Assembly (NCBI GenBank): GCA_963575745.1
Contig: CAUYUJ010022437.1
Location: 544,323 to 608,322 of the forward strand
DNA: 64,000 bases
Direction of reading: 5' to 3'
From: Prorocentrum cordatum
Taxonomy: Eukaryota > Sar > Dinophyceae > Prorocentrales > Prorocentraceae
Made by a program: the position numbers and the translations under genes. Under the pieces are notes generated by a model, which was not told the DNA's origin, did not search any database, and saw only the letters and a list, made by a program, of their open reading frames with translations. Below are positions 1 to 10,084 of the stretch, piece after piece. The first letter of the stretch is position 1; each line of letters opens with the position of its first letter.

Positions 1-1140
1 CTTACTTGCGTGAGAAGCTTCGTCTTCGTCGATGGTGGCAGGCTCCCTGGCAAGGGCATCAGTCTCTGCTCCGTGGTTGGTATCAGCTGCGCTTGCAATG
101 GGCACACAAGGACTGGACGAGGAAGGATCTGCCAACGGGGATCGGCGCCAGTAACATGTCCGCTACAGCATGTTATGTCTGTCCACAGTGGCAAACGGCA
201 GCCCAAACGCCGTGTGCACTGGCCAGGCACCGCGAAACAACGAAACTTTCAACTTTCTTCTGGAACTCGCTTTCGTTTTTTGTAACGATCAACTGTCGGG
301 TGGCCCGTCGTTTTCGTTGTTTGTATCTTCAACTCGCCAGAGCCGTTCGTTTATCCAATCGTTTTCTTTCGCCCGTACAATTCGATGTCCAAATTGAGTG
401 CGGAAGCGCTGCGGCTTGCCCCCTCTAATTTCCGAGGTTCGTAATGTCATGTTACTTTCACATAAATTTGAATTTAATGTATGGATCGTTTTTGTTTGTA
501 GATTTGTTTGTATCACGTTGTAGCTGAATTTCGTTTACATCTCGTTTGACATGCCGGGTTTCTACCTCCGATAATTTTCCAGCGGGCATTCGTTTTAGTT
601 ATCGTAACTCTTAATTTTCTCGCCTGCGTTCGTTTTCGTTTTCGAGTTTGGTTTTCTCGCAGTGCCGGGACAGTATCGTTTTGTTTAAGACCTGTCGCCC
701 AGAGAACTGGCCAGCAAATCATACACTACACGCTGCCCTGATGCCTCAGTGTGCACACGCGTTGTCCCCAACGGAGGTCGTCTGGCAGAGTTTTTGCTGT
801 GGGGTGGCGGAGGGGGAGGGTGCTCGGTTGCTGCGCGCTCGGCCGCCCTCGGCTGCTTTGTTCGGCCCGTCCCGCGCGTGGCAGCTTTCTGCCTCGGTCG
901 GGCTGCGGCTTTGCTGTCGGGCCGGTCGGTTCTCCGCTTCCTGGTCTGGCCGGGGGCGGGCCCAGGGGGCGACGGGGCGGAGGCCACTCAAGAGGTTCTG
1001 CTCGTCCTCCTCCTCCCGCGCGCGCTTCCGCGCGCGCAGGGAACTGGAAAAGGAGGAGACGGAGGAGCACGAGGAGGATGACGAGGAGAAGGAGCGGGGA
1101 GGAGCGAGGAGGAGGAGGAGGAGAAGGACGAGGAGGAGGA
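1..1140. other. No gene recognised; T-rich then GC-rich leader
   Basis: I see no protein I can support here. The first 430 bases carry overlapping short open frames on both strands without family resemblance. Bases 440-660 are rich in CGTTTT-like pyrimidine words. From about 780 the DNA becomes very GC-rich and then passes into GGA and GAT repeats. Confidence 0.5.
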
Positions 1141-1142
1141 GG

Positions 1143-1267
1143 AGGAGCGATGATGATGTTGATGCTGATGAGGATGATTATGATGATGGTGATGCTGATG
1201 AGGATGAGGATGAGGATGAGGATGATAATGATGAAGATGATGGTGATGATTATGGTGATGGTAATGG

Positions 1268-1305
<38 letters not shown>

Positions 1306-1686
1306 GTAATGATGATAGTGAAGGTGATGGATGAGGATGCATATGAGAGCGACGATGATGATGACGATGATGATAAGGAGGAGGAGGAGGAGGAGGACTG
1401 GGCTGGGGATGGGGATGGGGATGATACTGATGAAGATTATGATGATGATAATGGTATGCTGACGCTTATGCTGATGCTGATGCTGCTGATGATGATGCCG
1501 ATGAAGATGATGGTGATGATGATTGTGATGATGTTGGTGATGTTGTTGATGCTGATGGTGATGATGATCATGGTGATGAGGATGGATGAAGTTGCGGACG
1601 AGGAAGAGGATGTGGATGATGATGAGGATGGGGATGGGGATGGGAATGAGGATGAGCATGAGGATGCTGATGGTGAACATGCTGAC

Positions 1687-1729
<43 letters not shown>

Positions 1730-1950
1730 CTGATGCTGATGCTGATGCTGATGCTGATGCTGACGATGATGATGGTGATGCTGATGATGAGATGCTGATT
1801 ATGCTGCTGCTGCCGCTGATGATGAGGCTGATGATGCTGATGCTGATGCTCAAGATGGTGATGATGCTTACGATGATGCTGATGATGCTGCTACTGCTGA
1901 TCATGATGTTGATGCTGATGATGGTGATGGCGATGGTGATGACGATGAGT
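1143..1950. repeat. GAT/GATGCT microsatellite, about 0.8 kb
   Basis: Almost uninterrupted GATGAT with GATGCT, GGT and GAGGAT variants. The open frames across it encode only poly-Asp, Met or His/Ser runs and are not genes. Similar blocks occur at 13.3-14.0 kb (same orientation) and 21.5-22.9 kb (CAT orientation). Confidence 0.95.
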
Positions 1951-1987
1951 GAATTCTAGACGCTTCGCGTATCCCCACCAGCCCATC
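1951..1987 (+). repeat. 37-bp dispersed repeat, copy 1
   Basis: The word starting GAATTCTAGACGCTTCGCG and ending CCACCAGCCCATC recurs almost unchanged at 24508-24544. Here it directly abuts the GAT microsatellite; there it directly follows a truncated small TIR element. It may be the end of a larger mobile unit. Confidence 0.8.
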
Positions 1988-2033
1988 CAGAAACGACACC
2001 CAGGCGAGTAGAGGGTCGTCCTGAGGGGCTTGT

Positions 2034-2260
2034 CGGCGTCTTGGGTGCCTCGGGGGGGCCTCTTTGGGCCGCTTGGGATCCTCTTGGGGGCCTCCTGGGG
2101 GCCTCGTGGGGCCTCTTGGGGCCATCTTTGGGCCTCTTGGGGCCTCCTGGGCGCTTCTTGGGGCCATCTTGGAGGACATCGATCAAAGAAGAGGGGAGCT
2201 TCAATTAGGGTTGCCCCCTCAGGAGGCCAAAATGGGTCCAAAACCTTAGTAAACTTAGCC
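2034..2260 (+). repeat. GGGGCCTCTTGG array plus CAAAATGGGTCCAAAACC module, copy 1
   Basis: Degenerate 12-15-bp repeats of GGGGCCTCTTGG run to about 2175. A non-tandem module follows, built round CCCCTCAGGAGGCCAAAATG and CCAAAACCTTAGTAAA. The same order, array then module, recurs at 25116-25500, so array and module move or amplify together. Related arrays lie at 32.9-33.5 and 55.4-56.5 kb. Confidence 0.8.
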
Positions 2261-2262
2261 TG

Positions 2263-2616
2263 GCGAAGGACCCAACCATATGCACTTGTGAATACCGCAA
2301 TTGTGAATACCATCTTCGCCCGCGCTCCCTATGCGGCCACGGCTTCCCGTCGGAACCCGAAGTGCTCAGGAACACGTTCGTGGCCGTCTTAGCGGGCGCC
2401 GACGACGACAAGGACGGCATCCCCGCGACCGAGGAGCAGAAGCAGGAGAGGGCTTTGAGAGCCATGAGGGAGGAGGTGGCGTTGCACGTCGACAAGGCGG
2501 AGTACGACGCCCAGGCGCGGTTGTTGAAGCAGCGCAACTATGGGGCCACGATCCTCGTGAGGGGTGTGCCGACATGGCCCGAGGCCGCCATGCGAACTTT
2601 GCCAGTGGCGCCTTAG
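2263..2616 (+). pseudogene. Partial coding exon, Cys-rich then acidic/helical
   Basis: An open frame from about 2263 to the stop at 2614-2616 reads like real protein. A Cys/His-rich part contains CTCEYRNCEY and LCGHGFPSEPE. It is followed by an acidic DDDKDG segment and a charged helix (EEQKQERALRAMREEV). I do not recognise the family. There is no convincing start Met; an AG at 2257-2258 could be a splice acceptor, so this is probably an internal or last exon. Its last ~25 codons are the first copy of the 88-bp tandem repeat that follows, so the 3' end has been amplified. It could equally be a gene fragment captured by a repeat. Confidence 0.4.
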
Positions 2617-2990
2617 GTGGAGCTCCTATGGGGCCACGATCCTCGTGAGGGGTGTGCCGAAATGGCCCCATGCGAACTTTGCTACTGGCGCTTTCGGTCG
2701 AGCTCATACGGGGCCACGATCCTCGTGAGGAGTGTGCCGAAATAGCCCGAGGCCGCCATGCGAACTTTGCCACTGGCGCCTTCGGTGGAGCTCCTATGAG
2801 GCCACGATCCTCGTGAGGGGTGTGCCGACGTGGCCCGAGGCCGCCATGCGAACTTTGCCACTGGCGCCTTCGGTGGAGCTCCTATGGGGCCACGATCCTC
2901 GTGAGGGGTGTGCCGACATGGCCCGAGGCCGCCATGCGAACCCTGCCGCTGGCGCCTTCGGTGGAGCTCCCTATGGGGCCACGAAAAGCT
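2542..2990 (+). repeat. 88-bp tandem repeat, about five units
   Basis: Units begin GGGGCCACGATCCTCGTGAGG at 2542, 2630, 2710, 2798 and 2886, with a partial unit at 2975. Spacing is 88, 80, 88, 88 and 89 bp; the 80-bp unit lacks GAGGCCGC. Since 88 is not a multiple of three, the same peptide (GVPTWPEAAMRTLP) appears in successive frames, so the array is not a coding repeat. The first unit lies inside the preceding exon. Confidence 0.95.
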
Positions 2991-3029
2991 GCGCTGGGTG
3001 GGCGAAACGCAGGGAGGAGGGAGGGGGAT

Positions 3030-3098
3030 AAGGAGGAGGAGAGGAGAGGAGGAGGAGGAGGAAGAGGAGGAGGAGGAGGAGGAGGAGGAAGAAGAGAA
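3030..3098 (+). repeat. GGA microsatellite
   Basis: A GGA/GAGGAA tract encoding poly-Glu in one frame and poly-Arg or poly-Gly in the others. It is not a gene. Confidence 0.9.
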
Positions 3099-3221
3099 TG
3101 CGGGGCGACGTCTCTTCAAAACGAGGACCCAACACCACAGTATGGTTGGGCATCAATGACTTTGGCTTCCTCGCCGAGGCCGTTTTGGACGTTCTGGCCG
3201 CTCGCGGCCCCCCCCGTCCAG

Positions 3222-3325
3222 GCCCATGGTGAACGCAGGGGTAAACCCCTCCCCGAAGGGGAACAGGGAGGGGTGGAAGACGAAACGCCCCAAACCACCG
3301 ATGCCCAGAGGGCTGGTGGGATTCG
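3222..3325 (+). repeat. Dispersed repeat, also at about 25.64-25.74 kb
   Basis: Shares AGGGGTAAACCCCTCCCCGAAGGGGAA and AGGGCTGGTGGGATT with 25640-25740, in the same order and orientation. GGGGTAAACCCCTCCCCGAAGGGG is itself a near-palindromic hairpin. Confidence 0.75.
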
Positions 3326-3753
3326 TCCGATTTGCCAGGATGCCCCGCCAAGCCCAAGTGTTGGGGTGCAGCGTGTGGCGAGGCCCGAAAGGGCATCTGC
3401 ACGTCACGCGATTGGGAACTCTCCCTCGCGCGCCCCTTTTCGGCCCGGCCCTGCCTGAAAAGGCTGCGCGTGGGGGGGGGGGTCATGAAGGCAAACCTGC
3501 CTGGGTCCAGACTGGAAGGCCCTCCGAATCAGCGCGCCCCATCGAGCCCTCGCCCCCTGGCGCGCCCGCCACCCCTTCGCAGGCCGCCCCGCGGCTCGAG
3601 GGTGCTACCCCCCCCGCCCCGCCCTCTGTGCCCCGCGTTGGGGCCGCCGCCCGCGGCGGACGGGGAGGGCGTCGACGAAATGGGAGGACGGCGCGGAACG
3701 CGGAGGAGAAGCGAGGGCGAGCGAGGACGAGCAGGGAGGACGAGCAGGAAAAA

Positions 3754-3975
3754 AGAGGAGGAGGAGGAGGAGGAGGAGGAAGAGGAGGAGGAGCGAGGAA
3801 GAGGAGCGAGGAGCGAGGAGCGAGGAGGAGCGAGGAGGAGGATGAGGAGGAGGAGGAGGAGGAGGAGGAGGAGGAGGAGGAGGAGGAGGAGGAGGAGGAG
3901 GGGAGGAGGAGGGGGAGGAACGAGAAGGATGAACAAGGAGGAGGAGGAGGAGGAGGAGGAGGAGGAGCGAGGAGC
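3754..3975 (+). repeat. GGA microsatellite, about 0.2 kb
   Basis: A GGA/GAG tract with GCGAGGAGC interruptions. The DNA on either side (3330-3750 and 3976-4390) is GC-rich and I see no gene in it. Confidence 0.9.
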
Positions 3976-4391
3976 AGGAGATGGAGGATAGGAGAAGGCC
4001 CTCGGAGGTCCATGGTCTCCAGCCTCTTGTGAAACCTTGGAGGGCCCCTGGGAGTCATGTGGAAGCAACCCCCCGTCGGCCCGAGGAACTGCCTGGGGCG
4101 AGGCGATGCGGGGGGCTGCCTACGCGGGCCCCCCGTGTCTCTGCCCCGCTGCAGGGGCCCCGGCACCGCAGAGCAGCTGTGGGGAAAAGGCAGGAGCCTG
4201 CCGCTGCCTCGACTGGCGGGCGGCAGGCTCTGAGGGCCTCCACTCTCCACCCCTCCCCCTGCTCTCCCACTCCACCCTCCCCTCCCTGCAAGAAGGCAAA
4301 ACAAAGAGGCGGCCCGGTGCTTGCTGATCTCGCCAGCTATCTCTCTCCCGCTCGCTCCTCGATCTCCCTGCCGCTGCTGGTATGAATGTGC

Positions 4392-4610
4392 CGCACTTCG
4401 CTGCGCGGCTGAGACGGCTTAGCAGGCTCCATCAAGGAAACGATTGTCACGGAGTTGGCTGCGATCTCTGTGCTGTGCTGCTCACTCTAGCTCTGAGACG
4501 CCGAGCCCTCGGCCATTATTAGTGGCGACTGTCTTCGTGAGCCTGGCATCTCCGCTCCGCTCACTCTGTTAGTGGTCGGTGCCTCCGTCAATACGAAGGG
4601 TGCGAGGTAC
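4392..4610 (-). repeat. LINE 3' tail, distal copy of a ~200-bp duplication
   Basis: Matches 4785-4985 in the same orientation with scattered differences; both contain CTCTAGCTCTGA, CGCCGAGCCC and TGTTAGTGGTCGG. On the minus strand both copies preserve the peptide PTTNRVSG. The two copies flank the CT/TA microsatellite, as if the element end was duplicated during insertion or by slippage. Confidence 0.8.
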
Positions 4611-4698
4611 GCCCAAAGAGGTGAGCGCAAGAGAGCTCGATGGCAACGAGGCAAGAACAAAGAAGGGGGAATAGGCGGCCTTGTATTTGATGATCGAG

Positions 4699-4766
4699 CA
4701 CGCTCTCTCTCTCTCTCTATATATATATATACATACACATATATATATATATATATACACATACTT
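4699..4766. repeat. CT then TA/CATA microsatellite
   Basis: (CT)n followed by (TA)n with ACACAT interruptions, between the two tail copies of the retroelement. Many non-LTR elements end in a simple repeat, so this may mark an element terminus (inference). Confidence 0.85.
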
Positions 4767-4784
4767 GAATAGGTAAGTGCTGCG

Positions 4785-4985
4785 CCGCACTGGCCGTAGC
4801 TGAGAAAGGCTAAGCAGGCTGCAGCGAGAAACGGTTGTCGAGGAGCTGGCTGCTATCTCTGTGCGTACGCCGCCCACTCTAGCTCTGAAACGCCGAGCCC
4901 CCAACCCGCCTTAGTGGCCACGTCCTCGCTCGTGAGCCTGGCGTCGCCGCTCACCCTGTTAGTGGTCGGCGCCTCCATGAGCACG
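4785..4985 (-). repeat. LINE 3' tail, proximal copy
   Basis: The partner of the duplication at 4392-4610. It forms the C-terminal coding end of the 4853-5491 frame, so the duplicated segment includes coding sequence. Confidence 0.8.
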
Positions 4986-5491
4986 CAGTGGGTCTTCCAC
5001 TCCTGCACTGAGGCCGACGGCTTGTGGCACTCTGCACTCCTCTGATGGGTGGCTCCCGTTGGCTTCAGAGGGACGGGGTGCTGTGTCTCGTCGGCGATGT
5101 CGTACCCGAACCCGCGCTTGCTCTTCGACCATGTCGTGTAGTATCCTCCGAGCTCGTCGTTCTGCTTGCGGCCGTAGTCCGTTCCCCATGGGAATGGGCC
5201 TTTCGTGAGCCTCGAAGTGTCTCCCACGGAGCCCTTCAACTCTGTGGCGATCTGGATCGTGTGCTCGTTCTTCTGCAGCTGGTGCGTCATGATCTCGATG
5301 CCTTGGACTCGCCCCATCTCCTCGTACACGTTCTCGTTGCGAGAGCACTTCAGCCGTTCAAGATTGGTGGTGAGCCTCTCCTGCTGACGCTGGAGTACGG
5401 CGATCGTCGTCTGGGCGGAGTCGTTGCATTGCTTGAAGATGTTGCTGGTGGCTTGCATACTGGAGTGCGCGATGTTAAGGCGATACTCCAT
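4853..5491 (-). pseudogene. Retroelement C-terminal ORF, 212 codons, helical
   Basis: Opens at ATG (5489-5491). The first 90 residues are charged and helix-prone (QRQQERLTTNLERL, GIEIMTHQLQKNEHT), suggesting a coiled coil; a Tyr/Lys-rich segment follows. I do not recognise the family. The same frame continues upstream of the ATG (QGEQVTDS) to a TGA at 5516-5518 and then into a Gln/Pro-rich stretch, so it is more likely the end of a longer broken polyprotein than a separate gene. It lies downstream of the LINE fingers in the same direction. Confidence 0.5.
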
Positions 5492-5499
5492 GCTGTCGG

Positions 5500-5793
5500 T
5501 TACCTGCTCGCCCTGTCATCCGCGGTATTGAGGGCGCTGCACGAGAACTGGTGGAGGAGGTGGTTGCTGCTGCTGCTGTTGGAGCTGCTGGTTCTCGCTC
5601 TCCTCGGCGCCGACGATGTCCGCGCCTTCCATCTGTCGGTTGCCCGTCGGGCTGTCCATCGCGGTTGGAGAAGACTCTGCGCGTCGTTGTCTTGGGTCGG
5701 CCCTGTCACGTTGGAGCCGAAAGAGCTACGTACAGGGACCGTCGTGGTGACCGTGGTCGCAGTCACCTTAGTGACCTTAGTTGACTCAGTCAT
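5500..5793 (-). pseudogene. Retroelement ORF fragment, Thr/Ser-rich
   Basis: Starts at ATG with Thr/Val-rich MTESTKVTKVTATTV. After about 50 codons another minus frame looks more protein-like, with NRQMEGADIVGAEESENQ and a poly-Gln/poly-Pro run. A frameshift near 5640 is therefore likely. That second frame runs in phase into the 4853-5491 ORF through the single TGA at 5516-5518. Function unknown. Confidence 0.35.
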
Positions 5794-6132
5794 TTATGTT
5801 GTAGTAGTTTCCTTAGTTTGACTGTCTGCCATAGTGTAGAGCACTCGCATTTCACATTCAACTATCGCTGTCCACCATAGATGGTCGTACATAATAACGT
5901 CGTCCCTGACTGAGCTACCTGTCCCATGGGCCTCTGGGGGCATATGGTGTCTGCAAGAGGCTCTGCCTTGATCGCGTGTGGGGGTGGGTCGGGAGGAAGG
6001 GTGAGAGTTGGCCCTCGTCCAATAATAGGGGGGGGTAGTAGAAGTCCCCCCCGTCGGTTGCTGCATCACTGCGTAGTAGTCCCTAGTACGCATGTCCCTG
6101 TAGTAGTTGGCGATGCGTACTAGGTCACCCAT
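5794..6132 (-). pseudogene. Retroelement ORF fragment, Tyr-rich, 112 codons
   Basis: ATG at 6132 overlaps the end of the upstream ORF by 13 bases. The first 30 residues (ANYYRDMRTRDYYAVMQQ) look like genuine coding sequence, then a Pro/Thr/Ser-rich stretch follows. The overlap and shared direction suggest one original frame. No family recognised. Confidence 0.35.
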
Positions 6133-7091
6133 GTGAACCCGCCGTGTTGCTGTGCTCTGTTCTTCAGGTCCTGGAACCGTACTAAGTCTTGACTAAATTC
6201 CATTGTCATGTGTTCCTCTCTCGTCTCTGGCGGCACTGCTGGTGGCCAGCGAGCAGGGCTGACATTGTTGGACATCGCGTGGCCTGCAGCAGCTGGGGGC
6301 TCTGGAATGGGCTGCGACGTATGGCTGGGGCCTCTGGTGCCTCTGCGTGGTCCGATCTCAACGCTTCTTGTTGACCTTTCGCTCGATAACCCTCTCGAAC
6401 CCCGTTTTGGGCCCCCCGATGCGCTCCTCGCCCCGCCCTGGTGGGCTATGGCCGCGTTGATCGCCTGCTTGAACATCACCGCCCGAAATCCTAGTAGCGC
6501 CTGGGTCTGACCCTCGTCGACTTTCTCTTTGTGGAGCGCCGCCCTGAAGCGCGGGCTGGCGTTGATGACGAACGTCATCCGATCGATGTCGTTCATCGCC
6601 TCCTCGCTCTGGTAAGGCGGCTGCACCCTGAACTGCTTGAAGATTCCGGTCATGAGTTTCATCCCCCACGCGCCGTCCACCGTCGTCGTGAACTCCTTCA
6701 GCGTGGCCAGGACTGGCTTCATATGTTCTGGAAGGGGGGCTGCTTCGTTGGTCGTCTTCTCGATCAGGCCTTCCACGCAACTTGCTGCTACGTGTCCATG
6801 CGGCGGTCCTAGTTTGTGGCCCTTGCCGTGCTCTTTGGCCATGCGCCCGTATTCGCGCCCCGTCGCGAGGCTGGACTGGACGGCGTCGTTCGCTAGGCAG
6901 ACCAGCCAGAAGTCGCCTGCGTTGTTGCTCAGTTCCCTGATCGCCGCGCTGTTCTGGAGGGCTAGCTTCTGGAGGGCTTTCATCTCGTCCCTTTGCTCCG
7001 CTGTCAATCCGCCGCCTCCTCCTCCTCCTCCTCCTCCTCCGCCAGGGGGTTGCTGCCGCTGCTGCCCCTGCCCTGGCCCGGTATCGCCGCC
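6120..7091 (-). pseudogene. Retroelement ORF in frame after a single stop, about 323 codons
   Basis: This frame is in phase with the finger-containing ORF upstream and is separated from it by one TAA (7092-7094 on the plus strand). It begins with a Gln/Gly-rich linker (a GGA tract), then a helical domain containing DEMKALQKLALQNSAAIREL, FWLVCLANDAVQ and DGAWGMKLMTGIFKQF, and ends with a Pro/Arg/Ser-rich region. No known domain recognised. Either the stop is a Gln-to-stop change (CAA to TAA) in a longer polyprotein, or this is a downstream ORF using a non-ATG start. Well-formed amino-acid use over ~200 residues supports past coding. Confidence 0.55.
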
Positions 7092-8123
7092 TTAGTATCT
7101 CAGACTATTGTTCCTTGGTCTGGTCCTTCTGCCCCTCGCTTCCCTTCGATCCGCCACATCATGCCTTGCTCTCCCATGGCGGAAGGTAGTGTGGATACTG
7201 TGTGATGATTCGCCTCCGGGCTCTCGGATCTGGCCTGGCCCTGCGAGGTGGCACTTGGCGTGCTGCTGAAGCTCCGCAAGTGTTTGAGCCTCATGTTTAC
7301 ATCTTCGACATGTACATGTGCTGGTCTCCTGCACTTCGTGGGACCATCTGGAGCGAACTTTGTGACATATGCCGTGATGATGCACCGCTCGTGTGCAGTG
7401 GTCCACCGCTGTACGTCGGTTGGCAAGCGTGCTGTAGCACCATGGGCACTGGTTAGTGACGATTACAGACGCCGCCAGCGGCCGCACGTTGTGCGTCTCT
7501 CGGCGATGCTCAGCCAGCGCTGCATAGGTAGGAAATCTGTGCCCACATACCATTTCCCGTCCCTGTTCGTCTTGTGTAACGTGATCACACCAGTACGGTT
7601 TGAGTAGTTCCCCCTCATCCTCCTCACTTGGTACCTCCTCCCTCCGAGTAAGAACGTCCCAATTTCGCTCGTGACTGTATAGTGCCCTTGGGTCCGCCTG
7701 GAGCCACTTGGAGTGCTCTGGGGTTCCCTGCTGTAGTAAGGATATATCCCAGCTCCTCGTCTCAAACCATCCCATGCTCTCAAAGATCTTTGCAAGCTCC
7801 TGGAGGTATTCTAGATACTGGTGGGCCCAAGGGGTCGAACTAGCGACCACCCCTCTACCGTCCCTGAGTCGCTGTATTCCCTGACTGTCGTCTAACTTTG
7901 GTGCACCGAATACTGCAGCCACTACCGACCCGCGTTCCTTAGGATGTCTCGCCCAGTCCTGGTACCACCTAAGCCGTCTGACTCTAAGGGCGACCGCTGT
8001 CCTCTCCAACCTCCAGTACCTGAATACCTGAGCGTTAGTGTTACACCTTACCGTGCCGTCCTCTCTTGCCCATGACATAGCCCCCCCCCCCTGCCATAAT
8101 CCTGAGGTACTTCGCAAGCACAC
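7092..8123 (-). pseudogene. LINE polyprotein C-terminus with three C2H2-type fingers
   Basis: The N-terminal third resembles the region after the RT connection (RVRRLRWYQDWARHP). Zinc-binding clusters follow: C179/C193/H206/H211, C226-x2-C229 with H242/H248, and C272-x2-C275 with H288/H292. C-terminal C2H2 or CCHC fingers are usual in non-LTR polyproteins, where they bind nucleic acid. The N-terminus overlaps the 8041-8481 frame at a C11 run (8081-8091, G11 on the coding strand), the likely frameshift site. It ends at the TAA after LRY. Confidence 0.65.
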
Positions 8124-8481
8124 TGTCCAGTGCGTCTGTATGGGAACGCCTGAGTGTAAAAGGGGTAAGACCGCTAAGCGCCGCTCCTAGCACGAATGTC
8201 ATGAACATCATCCGTTTGATATGTCGTGGTGTCTCAGATGGCCAGAAGATGCCACATTGTCTCCGCGCAAACCGCACTGCTGCTACACGTCGGCTTAATT
8301 CGCCAGCTAGCCCTTGGTCTTCTGGTAAGTATGGCCCTAGCACCCTCATTTCTCTAAGAGCCGTCCCCTGAAGTGTTTTGCATCGTCGAAGATGCCTGGT
8401 CGCCGCATAGCTTCCCGGCCCCACCAGGTGTACCAAGTGGTTGGTTTTTCCATTGTTGGGACCCCAGCCCCCTTTTGGCAA
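8041..8481 (-). pseudogene. RT connection/thumb region fragment
   Basis: Contains VLGPYLPEDQGLAGELSRRV, then ARRQCGIFWPSETPRHIKRM and LDSVLAKYLRIM. This matches the layout after the RT palm in LINE proteins: a 'YLG' strand, helices, W, and a final L-R-I segment. Its frame begins near a C5 run at 8468-8472, where it takes over from the 8354-8968 frame, and it ends in the C11 run at 8081-8091. Confidence 0.6.
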
Positions 8482-8968
8482 TGGTAGTGGCCAGCTTCGC
8501 CGTTGTTGCGTTCAGCTCCCCATCGGTTCCCTTGTGGTGTACACCTGCTGTGAAGTTGCGTGTTCTTGTAATGTCGTCCATAACTGTGTTGATGGCAAGG
8601 TCGTATGTTGCTCCGTCTGTTGGGTTGATGGTGTCGTGCAATTGCTGGTTTGGGTCCTTGCTTTCGTCCTCCCACCTTTGGGTGACGTGCAAGTTATATT
8701 CGTCGTTGAATCGTCTTGGGCAAAGGGTACAGTCCATCTGGGCTCCTGTGGTGCTGGCGACCTCGACTAGGCCGTCGGATGCTGTTAACGTGAGGGTAGA
8801 GTGTTCGATGGCTGCCATTGCAAACCTTTTGTCGTTGTCCTGGGCATGTTTGAACGCGACTGCTCGAAGGAGTGCCCGATTGGTGGCTGCAAATACGTTG
8901 GTGCCGCCGTAGTTGGTGGTCACTGTGGTGATCCCTCCCTGTGTAGCCCTCCACCTCGCCGCGCACAC
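8354..8968 (-). pseudogene. RT-proximal fragment of the LINE
   Basis: Coding-like frame with a CTLCPRRFNDEYNLHV finger-like piece, then NTVMDDITRTRNF and AKLATTIAKRGLG, after which the frame shifts into the connection region. I cannot identify RT motifs A-C with confidence. A further minus frame (8920-9258: GILGKCILHVYDSF) seems to continue it toward the insertion. Confidence 0.45.
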
Positions 8969-9130
8969 ACATATGATCGCATTCTCCCTACATCTGTGTG
9001 ACAGGCCCCCCCTGCGCCCAAATGAAGGGGGGAGGGCTCTCCTCTCCTTGGGTTACCAGAGTGCCATGGCATGCTGAACGAGTCGTACACGTGCAATATG
9101 CATTTACCCAGGATCCCCTCCTTGTTGTTG

Positions 9131-9786
9131 AATTCGCATTTCTGAAGAATAATTATTGTTGATCCCCCCCCACCGGTGCATACTGTTTTTTTCTCAATCA
9201 AAGTCTGCCCCTCGACGCTCGCACCCTGTTTTTTGACAGGGAAAGTCTTGATGCTCAAACTGGGCCCGTGGCCACCGGGTTACAACAACAACGGCTCCCG
9301 CTTGAGACTTCCTTGCAATTTAGCCAGGACCCCCGCTCCCGCCCGAGACTTCGTTGCATTTTATTCGGGAATCGCGCTCTGGCGAAGGACTTCATTCCAA
9401 TTTAGTCAGGAATCGCTCTCCCGGCGCTCTGGAGTCGCGCTCTCGCTTGAGAATTGCTTGCAATTTACTGAAGAATAGCGCCCTTGCGTCGGAATTTCCT
9501 GCAAATTGCCCAAGCGGCGCGCTCCCGACACCCAGGCACCCAGGCGTCGCGCCCGTTGTGGCCCCATGTGCATGCCCTTCGTGGCCCCTCTGTCGCCGTT
9601 CGTGGCCCCTTCACTGTCCTACGTGGCCCAGTTGCCTTCTGTGGCCCCGCATTATCTGCCCTTCGTGGCCCCCGCTCGTTCGAGCTCTTCGTGGCCCCAT
9701 ACGCATTCCCTTCGTGTCCCCGCTGTCGCCCTTCGTGGCCTACTTCATGTCCTTCGTGGCCCCGCTGTCGTTCTCTCTCGCTCTCG

Positions 9787-9831
<45 letters not shown>

Positions 9832-10075
9832 GGTCGCTCCTCTGTTCGTCCCTCTTGGGGTCGGGGCGACGGTCCGCGGCCGCCACGCCGATCAGCGCTG
9901 CCGCTGGCCAGGCCGACGGTCCGCGGCCGCCCCGCCGCTTGCCGGGGCCCGGCCTGCAGGGAAGAAAGGTCTATCCCCCAAATGGGGTTCGATCGAAGAC
10001 GAAGAGGGCGGGCATCGAGGGTTTGGAAAACACGCGTAATTGGACACTCGAGCAGATACAGTCTTAAATGATTGT
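9131..10075 (+). repeat. ~0.95-kb composite repeat, unit 1, inside the LINE
   Basis: Direct copy of 10085-11035. Internal order: a TTGTTGAT junction, CAATCAAAG and CCCCTCGACGCTCGCAC; then four ~43-bp subrepeats around GAGACTTCCTTGCAATTTAG; then about ten 20-25-bp subrepeats of TTCGTGGCCCC; then a CGT tract and a GC-rich end with GGACACTCGAG. Open frames are only Cys/Pro/Ser-rich translations of the subrepeats. Probably non-coding. Confidence 0.9.
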
Positions 10076-10084
10076 TGTTATTAA

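Noticed and set aside
1143-1950. Long open frames of poly-Asp/Met/His across the GAT tract (and similar ones at 13.3-14.0 and 21.5-22.9 kb)
   Set aside because: They are translations of a trinucleotide repeat, open in most frames, with no flanking coding sequence.
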